The notes under the pieces are model-generated. The model had not been told where the DNA came from, did no database searches, and saw nothing but the letters and a program-made list of their open reading frames with translations. Of a stretch of DNA of 51,404 nt, positions 33,379-44,501 are shown one piece after another. Position 1 is the stretch's first letter. Every line of letters begins with the position of its first letter. The DNA is taken from assembly GCA_003550305.1 (NCBI GenBank), contig QKYT01000674.1, positions 3,401-54,804 of the forward strand, in the 5' to 3' direction. The stretch is from Glomus cerebriforme (Eukaryota > Glomeromycota > Glomeromycetes > Glomerales > Glomeraceae). Both the position numbers and the translations under genes were made by a program.

Positions 33379-34345
33379 CGAGAAAAAAAAGATATTTCAT
33401 TTTTTTTTTCTTGAATTAATAATAAATAAATAATAATAAATAACAAATAATTAATTTGTTTATTTCTTATTGAACTAACAATACTGTACATTCTATCGAA
33501 AATAAATAAGGTTTAATAAATTTAAATTCCTTTCAAATAAGGAAGTAAATAAAAACAACCACTAATCAGCGATATTCATCAACATTACACGAAGGCTAAT
33601 ACGACGATACCTTTGTATTATTACCTTTTTTATAATAAGTAATCTACAGAACGTGGTACAGTACAACATAATGTAACATAATATCAAACAATGCATTCCA
33701 CGCATACCCCTTATCTTCATTTACAATAAAAAAAATTATCCGGATGATGATGGTCTAGTCTTTTTAGGGCGCTATACTTATCAAATATTTTGTCGTCATT
33801 GTTGGCGAATTCTTAAATTACTATGAAGATTATCGGTCATATAAATCTTGATTCTAACCTTTTATAATACCTTTATAATCCTATCGTCTATTGTGAAAAT
33901 GATATTGTGGGCTGACATCTTATAATACATATGGTAATACTGCAAATAAGTAAACTAAATTTGTGTTATATCACCACTCATTTTAAATTTCAAACATAAA
34001 TTTTATTTAATAATAAATAAATAATAATAAAAAAAAGATATTTATTGTTCTCATTTACAATTGTAGAAAGTGACTAATATTCTAATTATTTAGGGTTTGG
34101 TCGTTTGGGGTATTTATTGTTGACGCATCTATGATTTATTTATTTGCTCTAAATTATTTATATGTACAATGTTAATAATAAATTCATGGATTATATATCT
34201 GATATGTGCAATAGTTCTAATATGATCTTTGCAAAATAGAATAAATCTGTTAGACTGTACGTGCATATCTGGGTTCAGATCTAGGAGTTTATCAAATGAT
34301 AATGATATATTAAATCTGTAATTAACTTCTCCTTTATCTTTAATT
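33379..34345. other. AT-rich spacer
   Basis: Nothing is supported here beyond AT-rich sequence with AATAAATAAT runs near 33420 and 34010. Confidence 0.5.
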
Positions 34346-35690
34346 GTTCATTAATCACTTCAATCAAAGTTGATTTTATTTCATCAATGATCGAGTCAGT
34401 ATCGAGTCTCTTGAATTACTTTTGAATATCAATGATTATGTTTTTATCTGTGAATTTTGGTAACAAGGAGAACAGATATGTTTGTATATCTAAAGATTTC
34501 AAATTTTAACTCATCATAGATTATTAAAAAATTTGCGTAATCATTTCATTTATCACTGATGGATTCAAGCCATTTCGCGTCCTTTGAGTAACCTATTTCA
34601 AAATTGATATAGCAAATGGATGAATGAAATGGTGAATATACTAGAGACCAGGTCTTTATGAAATAAGTAGTCAATGATTCTTTGGCAGAGGTTGAAATAT
34701 TTACAAACGGTTTCGTCGAGGGAATCTGCATGATCTCTCACTTCAGATATTCACTTGCTCCACCTTTGGTTCTGTTACACAAGCCATTTCGAAACAAGCT
34801 ACCCACACGCAAAGATAAGTATATGTTTGTATGTTACAATAAATATTTTTTATTTACCATCAGTTTTCATCTAGTGTAAACATTCCGCCAAAAAGAACTA
34901 AATCTCCTTCCCTAAACAATTCATTGTATTCATGACGAGCGTTTAAAGCTGAAATCATGGGTCTGGTTAGATATCTTTTCTCTATACGTTTGTAGTTTGA
35001 GCTGTTGATCTTAAGCAGATGACGAGAGCAATTACTTCTCCAGAGCCCGCTTCTCTGATAACTCGTCCAGTATTAACTCTAGTTACAAAACTGCTGATAG
35101 TTATTCATATGCTGAAACTGCTCGTCCCTATTTATTATTCACTTCAATCGAAGCTAATTTATTTAATCAACGATCAAATCTCTTGAATTACTTTTGAATA
35201 TCAATGATTATGTTTTCATCTGTTAAATCTTGGTGACAAGGAGAATGGGTGTATTGGTGTATTTGAGGATTTCAACTTTTAACTCGTCATAGAGTATTGT
35301 ATGATCTATTTCTCATTATAATTTTTTTGTTTTTTATTAGACATTTTAAAAATAAAAAAAAATTAGAGAAAAACCGCAAAAAGGTTCTTTTTAATCATTT
35401 TGGATGACTTTCTCTATTTATTTTTTATTCTAAATATCGTGTTTATTCATTAATCACTTTAATCAAAGCTGATTTTATTTTATTAATGATCAAGTCTCTT
35501 GAATTACTTTTGAATATTGATGATTATATTTCCATCCGTGAAGTTTTGGAATCGAGTGTTCATTTATGTATTTAAGGATTTCAAATTTTAACTCGTCATA
35601 GATCATCATTTTGATTTTATTAATTAATCATTTCAATTAAAGCTAATTTTTTTCATCAATGATCGAGTCTCTTGAATCACTTTATCTATT
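34346..35690 (-). pseudogene. Decayed gene region built of about 170-bp repeat units
   Basis: Units at about 34346-34530, 35136-35298, 35444-35608 and 35615-35690 share CAATCAAAG(C/T)TGATTT, ATGATCGAGTCTCTTGAATT, ACTTTTGAATAT, and GATTTCAAATTTTAACTCGTCATAGA. On the minus strand each reads (I/M)IYDELKFEILKY-(I/T)N..., NIIIDIQK, one stop, FKRLDTDSIIDEIKSTLIEV, INEQLKIKEKLI. The residues are typical of a folded or helical protein, but stops and frame changes interrupt every unit. Between units, 34546-34731 has a related open stretch (AKWLESISDK). I do not recognise the domain. The region is a degenerate repeat-containing gene or several gene relics. Confidence 0.45.
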
Positions 35691-36660
35691 TGAAATTGTT
35701 TGTTCTATCATTAATAATTCCAAAACTATAAGGTAGTGTAAGTAACTGAATGATGTTAAAGTTTTTACAGATTGTGCTTGACCTTGTGCTACAACAATAC
35801 CCTTTAATGTTTCTTTCTTCATTTTATCTATTTAAATTTTCTTCGATTTTCTTAATTATAAGAAAATCTTCATTATGAATTTGAATTATGTATTAATTGT
35901 ACAAGTTCTAAATCCACAACTATTCAAGTGGAGTGTATTTTTGTTGTACAAATCTTTATGAATATTTTTTTACTAATATATTCAAGATTATATTGTGTAA
36001 TATTTTTCATACCACTTTAAAGCAGAAAAATTGATTTTGAAAATAAAAATGGATCCATTAATAATGTAATCTCCAGTATGGTTGATAGGATGATAATAAT
36101 GTGGTGGTACCGTGGTAACTGTATGCTTGTTGAAATTTGTAAGTGTACGCTTCAAAACTATCGTTTAAATCAGAATCGGAATTATTTGGCGAATTTACAT
36201 AGTTGCAATATTTATATATTTGGTATTGCTGTACCTTTTTGTAAGGTACTATTACTAATAATTTCGTCGGATACAGAAAGTATATATAAGATAGTCGTGA
36301 ATGGATGCGGGTAGTATTATGGGTTATATGGTAGTTGCGGATGGTACAGATGATGAGGCATAATACTACCCAACAATACCCTTTGATGTTTCTTTCCTCC
36401 AACATTTGAATTTGAATTATGTATTGATTGCACAATTCTATATTCATAATTCTCGTACGAATCTTTATGAATAAATTTATTTTAAAATAAAAACGGTTCT
36501 GTTAATAATTGATCGCCAGCAGTATGGTTGGTAGGATAAAATGTAATGACTGTGGATTGTAGTATGGTTATATGGTGGATGTTGATATGGTATAGCATAA
36601 TGGTTGCGGCCAATATGGTGGTGGTTGTTATTGGTATTGATATGGTAATTGTTGATTATG
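35691..36660 (-). pseudogene. Decayed duplicated segments with Y/Q/P-rich ends
   Basis: Two copies of one segment, about 35808-36130 and 36372-36600, share ACAACAATACCCTTTRATG, the ACGAATCTTTATGAATA part, and CAGTATGGTTGRTAGGAT. On the minus strand the first copy contains KMKKETLKGIVVAQGQAQSV and KTLTSFSYL. The second has IHKDSYENYEYRIV and QSIHNSNSNVGG. Both start from low-complexity sequence (HNQQLPYQYQ, QPPPYWPQPL; AYTYKFQQAYSYHG). Stops and frame changes separate the parts. A 129-codon minus-strand frame (36447-36058) runs through the first border. It may be the 5' part of the same gene as the repeats to its left. The family is not recognised. Confidence 0.4.
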
Positions 36661-36739
36661 GTACCATCACATATTTTATGTCCATCATAAAATCTCCTAT
36701 CTTTGATATGTTATAAGAATTAATGAAACTACATTCATT

Positions 36740-36895
36740 ATGTATTTTGAACTAAAATTTAAAATTTGGAAAGTACAAAAGACCTATCAGTGTCCTAGTG
36801 GTTTAGATATAAAAGTTACATTGATTGTTGAGTCATCTGATACACCATCTGTACGAAAGTTGTTTTGCCATGAAGGTTATGGCTTAAAAAAATAA
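36740..36895 (+). CDS. Small ORF, 51 residues, unknown
   Basis: From ATG 36740: MYFELKFKIWKVQKTYQCPS, GLDIKVTLIVESSDTPSVRK, LFCHEGYGLKK, TAA. Its composition is clearly protein-like, and the open frame extends some 35 bases upstream of the ATG. It could be a last exon or a relic. No domain is recognised. Confidence 0.35.
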   Translation: MYFELKFKIWKVQKTYQCPSGLDIKVTLIVESSDTPSVRKLFCHEGYGLKK

Positions 36896-37061
36896 TTAAC
36901 ACAAATAAATAATGATTATAAGAATAATTTAATGATGATTTTATTAATTTTTTTTTTAGAAAAAAATACCTCGCTAATAAAAGAACTTTTTATAAGTTTT
37001 TAAGCACTACTATAGCATTGCCTCTTAATCAGGCTTATTTAACCAAGTGGCGGAATAAATT

Positions 37062-37259
37062 TTAACAAAGCCTGGTTATCCGTTCCAAATAATCGTCATA
37101 ATATTTGTGTTTTATAGATAAAATCAATATTTTTTCACTTGATTCGTCTTTTATCAAAAATCGATTAGGATCACATGCTCTGTACCGCCTTTCCGTACCT
37201 GGTTTTCTAACTTGAGGATATATACAAGTCTCGATTTGTTCTTTCAACATGTTAATCAT
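37062..37259 (-). CDS. Hypothetical ORF, 65 residues
   Basis: The frame reads MINMLKEQIETCIYPQVRKP, GTERRYRACDPNRFLIKDES, SEKILILSIKHKYYDDYLER, ITRLC. It is polar and protein-like, unlike chance frames in this region. No family is recognised. It may be a short intact gene or the tail of a larger one. Confidence 0.4.
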   Translation of the reverse strand: MINMLKEQIETCIYPQVRKPGTERRYRACDPNRFLIKDESSEKILILSIKHKYYDDYLERITRLC

Positions 37260-37842
37260 TATTTAGTGATAGAACTTAAATTAAAAAAGGATTAAGTTAT
37301 GCGGGGGTACGAATAAAAATATTGACGTACGAAAATAAATAAATAAATAACGTATTATTTATATAATTTTTGTGTGAGAGAACACAGTCATTTACAATGT
37401 TCTGAATTCGTATTAGTAATTATTTTTTTTTTAATAATGAAAATTATATTTGTGTGACATATGCATGCAGCATTGCCGCATTGCGTTAAGCCGAATACTT
37501 ATATTACAAAAACAATATAAATAGTAAATCATTTTATCTAGGAAGAGGTAAATTTAAAAATATTGTAAAACGCCACAGAAACCAAACATAATCGATTAGG
37601 AAAATTTTTAATGAACTGTATCTTGTAAATCTTAAAAATAATAACAATCAACAACGTAAATTTTTAAAGTTAAATATTTTAAATATTTATCTCAAATAGT
37701 TCAGTACTGTCCGTGTAACATGAAACATGCGTAGATTAAAAAAAAGTATAAATTTATTTATTTAATGAAGATATTTTCTTTTTATAATTTCATTTTTTTC
37801 AAAAAATAAAATTTCTTAAATAATATTTTTCATTATTTCGTT
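37260..37842. other. AT-rich spacer
   Basis: No gene is supported in this stretch. Confidence 0.5.
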
Positions 37843-37997
37843 ATGCATAACAAAGAAGTATGTTTAATTAATTTTTTTAAAATATAAAATTTTTTATTAC
37901 TTTATTAAATATAAATACATATAATTTTGTAGAAAATAAATGAGAATGGACGTCGTAGTGAAGGGAAATCGAGACTTGCGACACAAAAGTGTAATCG
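37843..37997 (+). pseudogene. Possible Myb/SANT-like copy I, 5' remnant
   Basis: ATGCATAACAAAGAA is followed by a GTATGTTTAATTAA donor, closely like intron 1 of gene F, then TTTTGTAG. A 65-nt open stretch (37933-37997; KINENGRRSEGKSRL) follows, and then GTAAGTTTTATTAA plus a T/A tract as in intron 2 of other copies. Intron phases (0, then 2) equal those of the family, and the exon would be an in-frame 45-nt deletion of the 110-nt exon. No microexon or R3 exon follows. The assignment rests on gene architecture more than on protein similarity. Confidence 0.35.
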
Positions 37998-38687
37998 GTA
38001 AGTTTTATTAACTAATAATAATAATAATAATTTTTTTTTTTTAAAAAAAAAGGCTTTAATTTTATCCTTGTTATAAATTATGATTTAGTAATTTAAGAAA
38101 ACGAAATTCCTATACAATAATTGAATCACATAATACACAACGCCGCTTTAATTAAGGCATATCGATTTTATACAAAATCAAATATGGCAATTTCTGGAAA
38201 ATTTAAGCCATTTCAAAATTTACCATTCTGTTCACGTGATTTAACTATAGTCAAATATGACGTCATGTAAATTATAAAAATAAAAAGCACGCACGATGTT
38301 TTATGATTTGAAATAATAATGATTAAAGAGACAATTTCGCAAGTGATGAACGCCAGATCAATCGCTAGCTGCTGACATATTATTGTCTTGATTAATTTGC
38401 AACAAGCAAGTTGAAATCTTTCTAAACCAATAAAATTCAATATAAAGACTTTGAAAGTAAATTCCATTCATTTCTTTAGAAAATGAATGTTTAGAACTTA
38501 TTTTTAATGTTATTAACAAAATTCTTTTTATTAACAGTTAATTCTTAGATATAATTGAAAGAATGAAATCTTGATCGATTATTGATTCATTTAAAATGTT
38601 ATAATTGGTAATAATATGTATGCGAACTTATTATTGATATGATTCCTTCATAATGTTTTCCATTAAAAAAATTTTAGACCCTACGCC
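37998..38687. other. AT-rich spacer
   Basis: A T12A9 tract (about 38029-38050) is visible, and nothing else is supported. Confidence 0.5.
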
Positions 38688-39328
38688 AGGGCCCCTGAAT
38701 ACACTGATAGAAACCTCGTTGTACGGAATTGATAATTTAGTTCTTATTGTACGGATATGAAAAGTTGGCTGAAGTTTGGAATACGGGTTTCGATTAATCA
38801 TTATTTATCTCGTTGTACGGATTTCCAATAAAAATTACCTCGGTGTACAAATTTATAAAAAATTTTTACTTCCTCGTACAGATTTACCCCAGAATTAAAG
38901 AGGTTCGATGTACAAAAATCCTGGATTTACAAATTACATTTGAAAAATATTTATTTTGCTTTTTTAAATTCTTTGAGAATGTTGAAGTCAGAAATTAAAC
39001 TACTACAATTATATCAAAAATCAGTAAAAGAAATTGTTAATATAGAATCAAGAGTTTTGAAAGCTGATGAAGTTATTGAAGTATTGATGAAAACAAAAAA
39101 CTAATCAAGAAAATCCTAAAATAATAATTTTTAAAAAGATTTTTGTTATGTTCCTTGCACAGAAACTGAATTCTCCAAAAGTTTGGTGTACAGAAATGTG
39201 ATCTTAACGTTAAGAAAAATGTTTGATGACCTGAAGTTTAATGTACAGATTAATGAAATTGATTTGTACGGAAATGATCTTTGTCTGCGAAAGGTTCATT
39301 ATTAACAATGTGGCGTATTCAGGGCCCT
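38688..39328. mobile_element. hAT-like non-autonomous DNA transposon
   Basis: Ends are AGGGCCCCTGAATAC (38688-38702) and GTATTCAGGGCCCT (39315-39328). Flanks CCTACGCC and CCTATGTC agree at six of eight positions, compatible with an eroded 8-bp target duplication as hAT elements make. Near both ends the word (T)GTAC(G/A)GA recurs: about 38718, 38747, 38811, 38842, 38873, 38902 on the left and 39183, 39240, 39263 on the right. This is typical of subterminal transposase-binding repeats. It carries one small ORF (38979-39104). A hAT transposase relic lies at 47.7-48.1 kb; any link between the two is inference. Confidence 0.65.
38979..39104 (+). CDS. Small helical ORF inside the hAT-like element, 41 residues
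   Basis: MLKSEIKLLQLYQKSVKEIV, NIESRVLKADEVIEVLMKTK, N, TAA. The pattern is amphipathic and probably a coiled coil. It may be the last exon of a deleted element gene. An upstream overlapping frame starting at 38813 is not convincing. No family is recognised. Confidence 0.4.
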   Translation: MLKSEIKLLQLYQKSVKEIVNIESRVLKADEVIEVLMKTKN

Positions 39329-39957
39329 CCTATGTCCCGCAATTTTCTTGATTTCTTTGGATCTAAATATCAAAATTTAAATTATCCATATATAATATTT
39401 TTCGGATTGAATTTCGTCGTTTTAATAAAATTGAAGACGGTCAGGTATGAGTATAATAAAAGGTTAATCATAAAATTTTTCATAATTTCAGTAAAGTAAA
39501 AATTTTAAACAATTCATATATTAATTATGCATAATTTGTTCATGTAAATATCATGCACCAATTTTTACAAAATTCATTTGATCATGTGATATAATGAATT
39601 AACTAATCTGAATTTTTACCGGTTACTTTATAACTGAATTATATAAATAATATCGGGTCTTGACCTATCTACTCAAAAATTTTGACGTGTTCGTAGTAGT
39701 TTGCTATGTAATAAAACCATGTCAGCAGAAACTAATAATAGAAAGTGGCGAAGTCAACCTTGCATTGACTTTCAAGTACCCGAGGCCACAAATAAGGCGT
39801 CTATTTTTTAATCTATCCGATATGAATAAGAAAAATTGAATCAGAACATACAACAAAATTTGTTTAAAATTAAAAGAAACTTAATTCCTAGTAAAATTAA
39901 AATCCTATTTTTAAAAAGGAAATAGAAATAATGAAAATGTCGTAATCCACCTTTTTT
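39329..39957. other. Spacer with a 30-codon ORF
   Basis: The ATG at 39719 opens MSAETNNRKWRSQPCIDFQV then PEATNKASIF and TAA (39809-39811). It is protein-like but too short to judge. The rest is AT-rich. Confidence 0.3.
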
Positions 39958-40221
39958 GGCGATTACTCATATGCGCGCATCTTAACCCTAACCCCAAATT
40001 TTTGAGTCTTAACCCCAAATTTGTGTAATACAATCATAATGACAGTCATTAAGATTGACAATAGTAGCACTACATATAGGAATTTTGATTGGTTAATTTG
40101 AATCGCGATTTTTTTTTTTTAAGCTCTATAACCTTTATTTAAAAACACGTTTAATTTTTTTATCCTTTATTAATAAAATACCGAATCTCCAAGTTTTTTC
40201 TTTATTCTTTAATTCTTAAAA

Positions 40222-40600
40222 ATAGTAAGTGAGGTGGGTTTTGTATATTCTATTTTAACTTATAAACATAACTAACATTTCTTTCTTACTTTTTTTTTAG
40301 TGGTTTCTTAGACTCAAATTCTTGAAATGGTAAATAGAGGAAAAAGCTTTCATATTTCTTTAGAAACGTAATTTGCGTTCCTTTCTTGCTTTCTTTTTGA
40401 TGAAGACTTCTGGATCCTTTGAAGGTAAATGGAGGATAGAGTTTTTATGTTTCTTTGATTACAGGAATATAACTAACATTTCCTTTCTTACTTTTTAGCG
40501 ATGGCTTNACAGATTCTTGATTCTTGTAATTGTAAGTAAGAGAGGGTTTATATGTTTTTAACTTAAGAATATAAATAATGATCTTTTCGGNCATTTTATT
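40222..40600. repeat. About 3.5 exon/intron-like tandem units upstream of the transposase gene
   Basis: Units of about 95-110 bases start GTAAGTGAGG, GTAAATAGAGG, GTAAATGGAGG and GTAAGTAAGAG (about 40226, 40329, 40426, 40532). They run through TTTCTTTCTTACTTTTTTAG-like tracts into (C/T)GRTGGCTT..., GACTTCTGGATCCTTTGAAG. Each unit therefore has a splice-donor-like start and a polypyrimidine-AG end. No open frame spans the units. Confidence 0.6.
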
Positions 40601-41114
40601 TATTTATTTACTAATTACTTTCTTTTTATATTTATATAGAAATTGTTTATTTTGACAATTTGTGGGTTGGTTAAATCAATATAGAAAAACATTATGGTAC
40701 AAAATCATTTAATCAAAAGTTCTTTCTTTGGATGAGTTTCATTTAATTCTCAATATCCAAAAGTAATGTATTTATATAATTAGTTCAATTTAATAGATGT
40801 TTAATAGTAGTTTTCTGTTTAATTTAATTTATTTCTAAATTTGTATTGGAGAGTTNTTAATTTTAAAGTATAAATTATTTAATAAATTTATTACAAATAT
40901 TTTTCTTCGGAATATTATTATTTAAATAAATAATTTTTTATAATTAATTACATGTCAGATTAGATATTCAATCTCCTCGAATCTTGTCATACGTGAAGTT
41001 TTTGATCAGTTGATCATTGTAGTATGATCAATTATACCTATTTAACGTGTTCGATTTAATTTTATAAAAAAAAATTTCAAATTTTTTAGAATACTTTTAC
41101 CTAATATTTTAAAC

Positions 41115-43396
41115 ATGTCTAGTATGTCTAACATCACTTACCCTGCCTCAAATANTATTACACTTAATCAAAATAACACTCGTTACACTTATACAATTAT
41201 TAAGGAAGGATATTATCCTTCAAGTGATATAATTCATTATACTTCTGCTCGTTCTTGTATTCAGTTCAAGATTCCAGATAATTATTTAGTTCAGACAAAC
41301 TGGGGTAGAGGAAAATCTAAGCATGTAATACAATGTGAAGTTAGTTATGTAGAAAAAGTACCAGTTTTCAAAATTTTATTTGGAGAAAATTTTCAAGCAT
41401 GTGTAAAATCTACACAATCAGCATCAAATGCAGCAAATTCTTATTTGAAAGTAAGTGAAATACTTTATATCCGATATAAATTTTTTATTTAACATAATTA
41501 ACATTTAATTTTAAATAGATAAAAAATCCTAATACTCAAGCTAAACTTTCAGGAATCCATGTATTTGGTCTTAATATTCAAGAATTAGAAAGAGAGCGTG
41601 AAAGAAAACATCGATCTCATCTTNTCAAACCTTTTAATAAGCTAAGCAACTCCATGAAATCTAAACGAGCACATGTATTTANTAAACACTTGGAAGTTAA
41701 TTTTAAAAATACAGTAACTAAATGTTTTCATCCTGATGATCATCCAATGCTTCAAGAAATTANCTTTACCATTCAAGATAAAAGTTTTCAAGTTAATTTT
41801 GGCATTCAAGATAAAGAAAAAGAAAATCAACGAAATGAGGCATTTACTAAAGTGATTGATCAAGGACCTATTGCACGAGATTCATACCGAAGTTTAACAG
41901 CACTTCAGTCTGATTTANCANGTGAAAATGCTATTTTTAAAACCAAAAAAAGAATTAATGAAATAATGAATCAAGCCATTCCTATATTAATTTTAAATAT
42001 AATGGACTTGCAATCTTCCATTCCAACTAATGAAAATTCAGATAGTAATGATCCANAAATTATAGAGGAAGTTTTAAAATATGTTGGAAAGGCTGGATAT
42101 CGCAAAATTAAAGACATTTTACTTTTTATACTTCCAGATCTTGTAGAACAATGTGTTCTTAATCCTGATGTTCCAATTATTCATTTGCGCATATCTGGGG
42201 ATGGGAGAAATGTTGGCAGAAAAGTGAAACATGTAATGGTTACATGTACCCTTTTAGATAATATTTCAAACCTTCAAAATGCCGATTACCATTATACTAT
42301 TATTTTATATCCAGGCGTTGAAGAATATGAAATGCTACAAAAAGTAATGGCACCGATGATTAGTGAATTAAATGATTTGGTAGTAAATGGATTAAGAGAT
42401 TCAAATGGAAAAATATGGACTATTAAACCATATTTTAGTAGTGATTGGAAATTTTTGGCAATTATTCTTGGTTTTAATGCTCCTAATGCAAATTACTTTT
42501 GTCCTTGGTGCTTATGTAATAAAAAAGATATTGGAAATAAACATAAGATTTGTATAATTGAAAAAAATATGGAGCAAATTGAACCAGCTTTTTTCAATAG
42601 TCATTCATTAACAAAACCACCACCAGGTCATATTAAACCTCCTCTCCTTCGTATGATTCCTTTGGATCATTATGTTCCAGATGAGTTACATATAATGCTA
42701 AGAATATGGGATCGGTTATGGCTTTTAGTTCTTCAAGAACTCAAAATACAAAACAACTTTAATAATTCAATTAGAGCAATTATTATTGCTGAAATGCAAA
42801 GAATTTCTGTTACATTTCAATTCTGGCAAGATCAAGGGACACAAAACTGGGCTTTTACATCATTAATGGGAGGTGATAAGGAAATTGTTTTAAAAAGCTT
42901 TAATTTTGGAGTAATTTTTAATGAAGAACGTGCATTTTTAATTAATCATTTATGGAGAGACTTTTATCAACTTTACAAAAATATGAAGAGTCAAGAAACT
43001 AATCCAATTCATTTTGCAAACCAAGCAAAACAATGGTTAGATTTATTTCTTACACCATCTCAAGGTGAACCAAATACTGTCACTTTTAAAATGGGTCTTT
43101 ACCGTCCAAAAGATGTAACACCATATATTCATATTTTGGTTCATCATTTACCTGAATTTATGGAGAAGCATCAGAAGTTTGGATTAAAAGCTTTTTCTTG
43201 TGCTCCAGTAGAAAAGAAAAACCATGATCAAGTTTCTGCTTTTTTTCGAAAAACAATGAAAGATGGTGGAAAAGGAACAGAAAGAAAATCTGCTATTTTT
43301 GAGATTTTACATTATGAGAACCGATCAATGTATTTTACTCAAAAAGGTACTGCAGATAAACATCCCAAACCACAACATATTCATATTAAAGATTAA
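41115..43396 (+). CDS. DDE-type transposase, two exons, 737 residues
   Basis: Exon 1 is 41115-41450 and exon 2 is 41519-43396 (donor GTAAGT, acceptor AAATAG, phase 0). The N-terminal part (CIQFKIPDNYLVQTNWGRGK, ACVKSTQSASNAANSYLK, AKLSGIHVFGL) looks like a substrate-recognition module seen in related metazoan and fungal element proteins. The catalytic core has LRISGDGRNVGRKVKHVMVT (Asp about 340), KPYFSSDWKFLAIILGFNAP (Asp about 421) with NYFCPWCLCNKKD (zinc-knuckle), PLDHYVPDELHIMLRIWDRL, and HHLPEFMEKHQKFGLKAF, EKKNHDQVSAFFRKTMKDGG near the end. The acidic motifs and Cys pair fit an RNase H-fold cut-and-paste transposase; assignment of the third acidic residue is not possible by eye. The frame is open throughout, so it may be active. 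Several codons contain N. Confidence 0.75.
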
Positions 43397-43568
43397 AAAT
43401 TGGTTAATTTTTTTACTCTTTTTTTATTTTATTCATGGAATAATACATTTGATAATTAGATCTATATACATACATTCAAAATTTTAGTATAATAAAATTG
43501 NTTTGAAAAAATAAATCTATTTAACGAATATTCTATTTTTAATAAGTATATACAAGTTTCTATGATAA

Positions 43569-44336
43569 CTAGATTTGTTGAGTACAAAAATTTAAATATA
43601 TATATCCTGCTAAAGTTTTATTTTTTTTGGCATCTTCTTTACTTTTCTTACATTTCCATTCAACTGTTAATTTAGGTAATTTAAATTTTTTTAATCTATT
43701 TTTTGGAATTCGCTTTCCATTTTGATTAAAAATATTTTCTTGGTTGGCCTCTACTTCAGCTTGCGCATCAAATAACATGACAAATGTTTGTTGGTCATTA
43801 TCAAAAAATTTACGTCCCCAATTTGGATTATCTGATAAAGAAAAATCTGTTAAAATACAAGAAGATTTAATTTAAATGTCTGAAAATTATATAACTAATT
43901 TCTTACCAAATAAATTAGCTACCTGTGTATATGCATCAGAACCTTGAAAAAAACACTTATAACTACCTGATCGAAAGTTATAATGATGAATATAACCTTC
44001 AAAGACTCCAAAAAACAAACTTTCCAGACAAGGAAAAGAAATAGTTTGTCTACCCGACTGAGAAAAATGGTCCTTTAGTTTGCTTTGAATAACATGAACG
44101 AGTTGTCCTTTGAACTCTGTTATTGCTTCTGAGGGTAGTACATATAATCCTTCACGTCGTACATTATATTTTTGTATAATATTTTTATGACGAGTTAATC
44201 CAGATTGACTCTTGTATGAAGCTTTACAAATAACACATTCATAGTGTTGTAAAGNGGAAGGTGGTGAAAGAGGCGGAGTGAGAATAGAAACGGTGTGATG
44301 TGAGTTTTGAGAAAAAAAATTGACGTTACTGCACAT
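43569..44336 (-). CDS. C2H2 zinc-finger accessory gene of the transposon
   Basis: Exon 1 is 44336-43907 and exon 2 is 43846-43569 (donor GTAAGA, acceptor AACAG; TTTG joins ATTTTTC to give LFDFSLSDN). About 235 residues. After a P/S-rich N-terminus (ILTPPLSPP) comes one C2H2 finger: YECVICKASYKSQSGLTRHK with a His four residues before N-rich sequence, though the second His is less clear (RHKNIIQKYN). Then follow EAITEFKGQLVHVIQSKLKD, SYKCFFQGSDAYTQVANLF, NPNWGRKFFDNDQQTFVMLF and a basic tail KRIPKNRLKKFKLPKLTVEW. It is convergent with the transposase, 170 bases apart. An ATG slightly upstream is not available, so the start at 44336 is chosen. It probably assists transposition or element regulation; this is inference. 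Confidence 0.65.
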
Positions 44337-44435
44337 ACTTTGCAAAATAATATTGTAATAGTAATATATTTAATATAAAAAAACTTCTGGGAATTCCAAT
44401 ATTTTTTACTTGTCAAAAGCACTTGGTTGAATATT

Positions 44436-44501
44436 GGAACGATTGGTTAGACATTTGAAGGATTGGTTTGACTGTTTACGCGTTAGAACGATTGGTTAGA
44501 T
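44436..44501. repeat. Three GAACGATTGGTTAGAC-like direct repeats
   Basis: GGAACGATTGGTTAGAC (44436-44452), GAAGGATTGGTTTGAC (44457-44472) and AGAACGATTGGTTAGAT (44485-44501). They lie between the zinc-finger gene and the right end of the transposon, so they may be subterminal transposase-binding sites. Confidence 0.6.

Noticed and set aside
44195..44422. 75-codon minus-strand frame overlapping the zinc-finger gene
   Set aside because: It is an out-of-frame shadow of the zinc-finger exon, hydrophobic at its start and without motifs.
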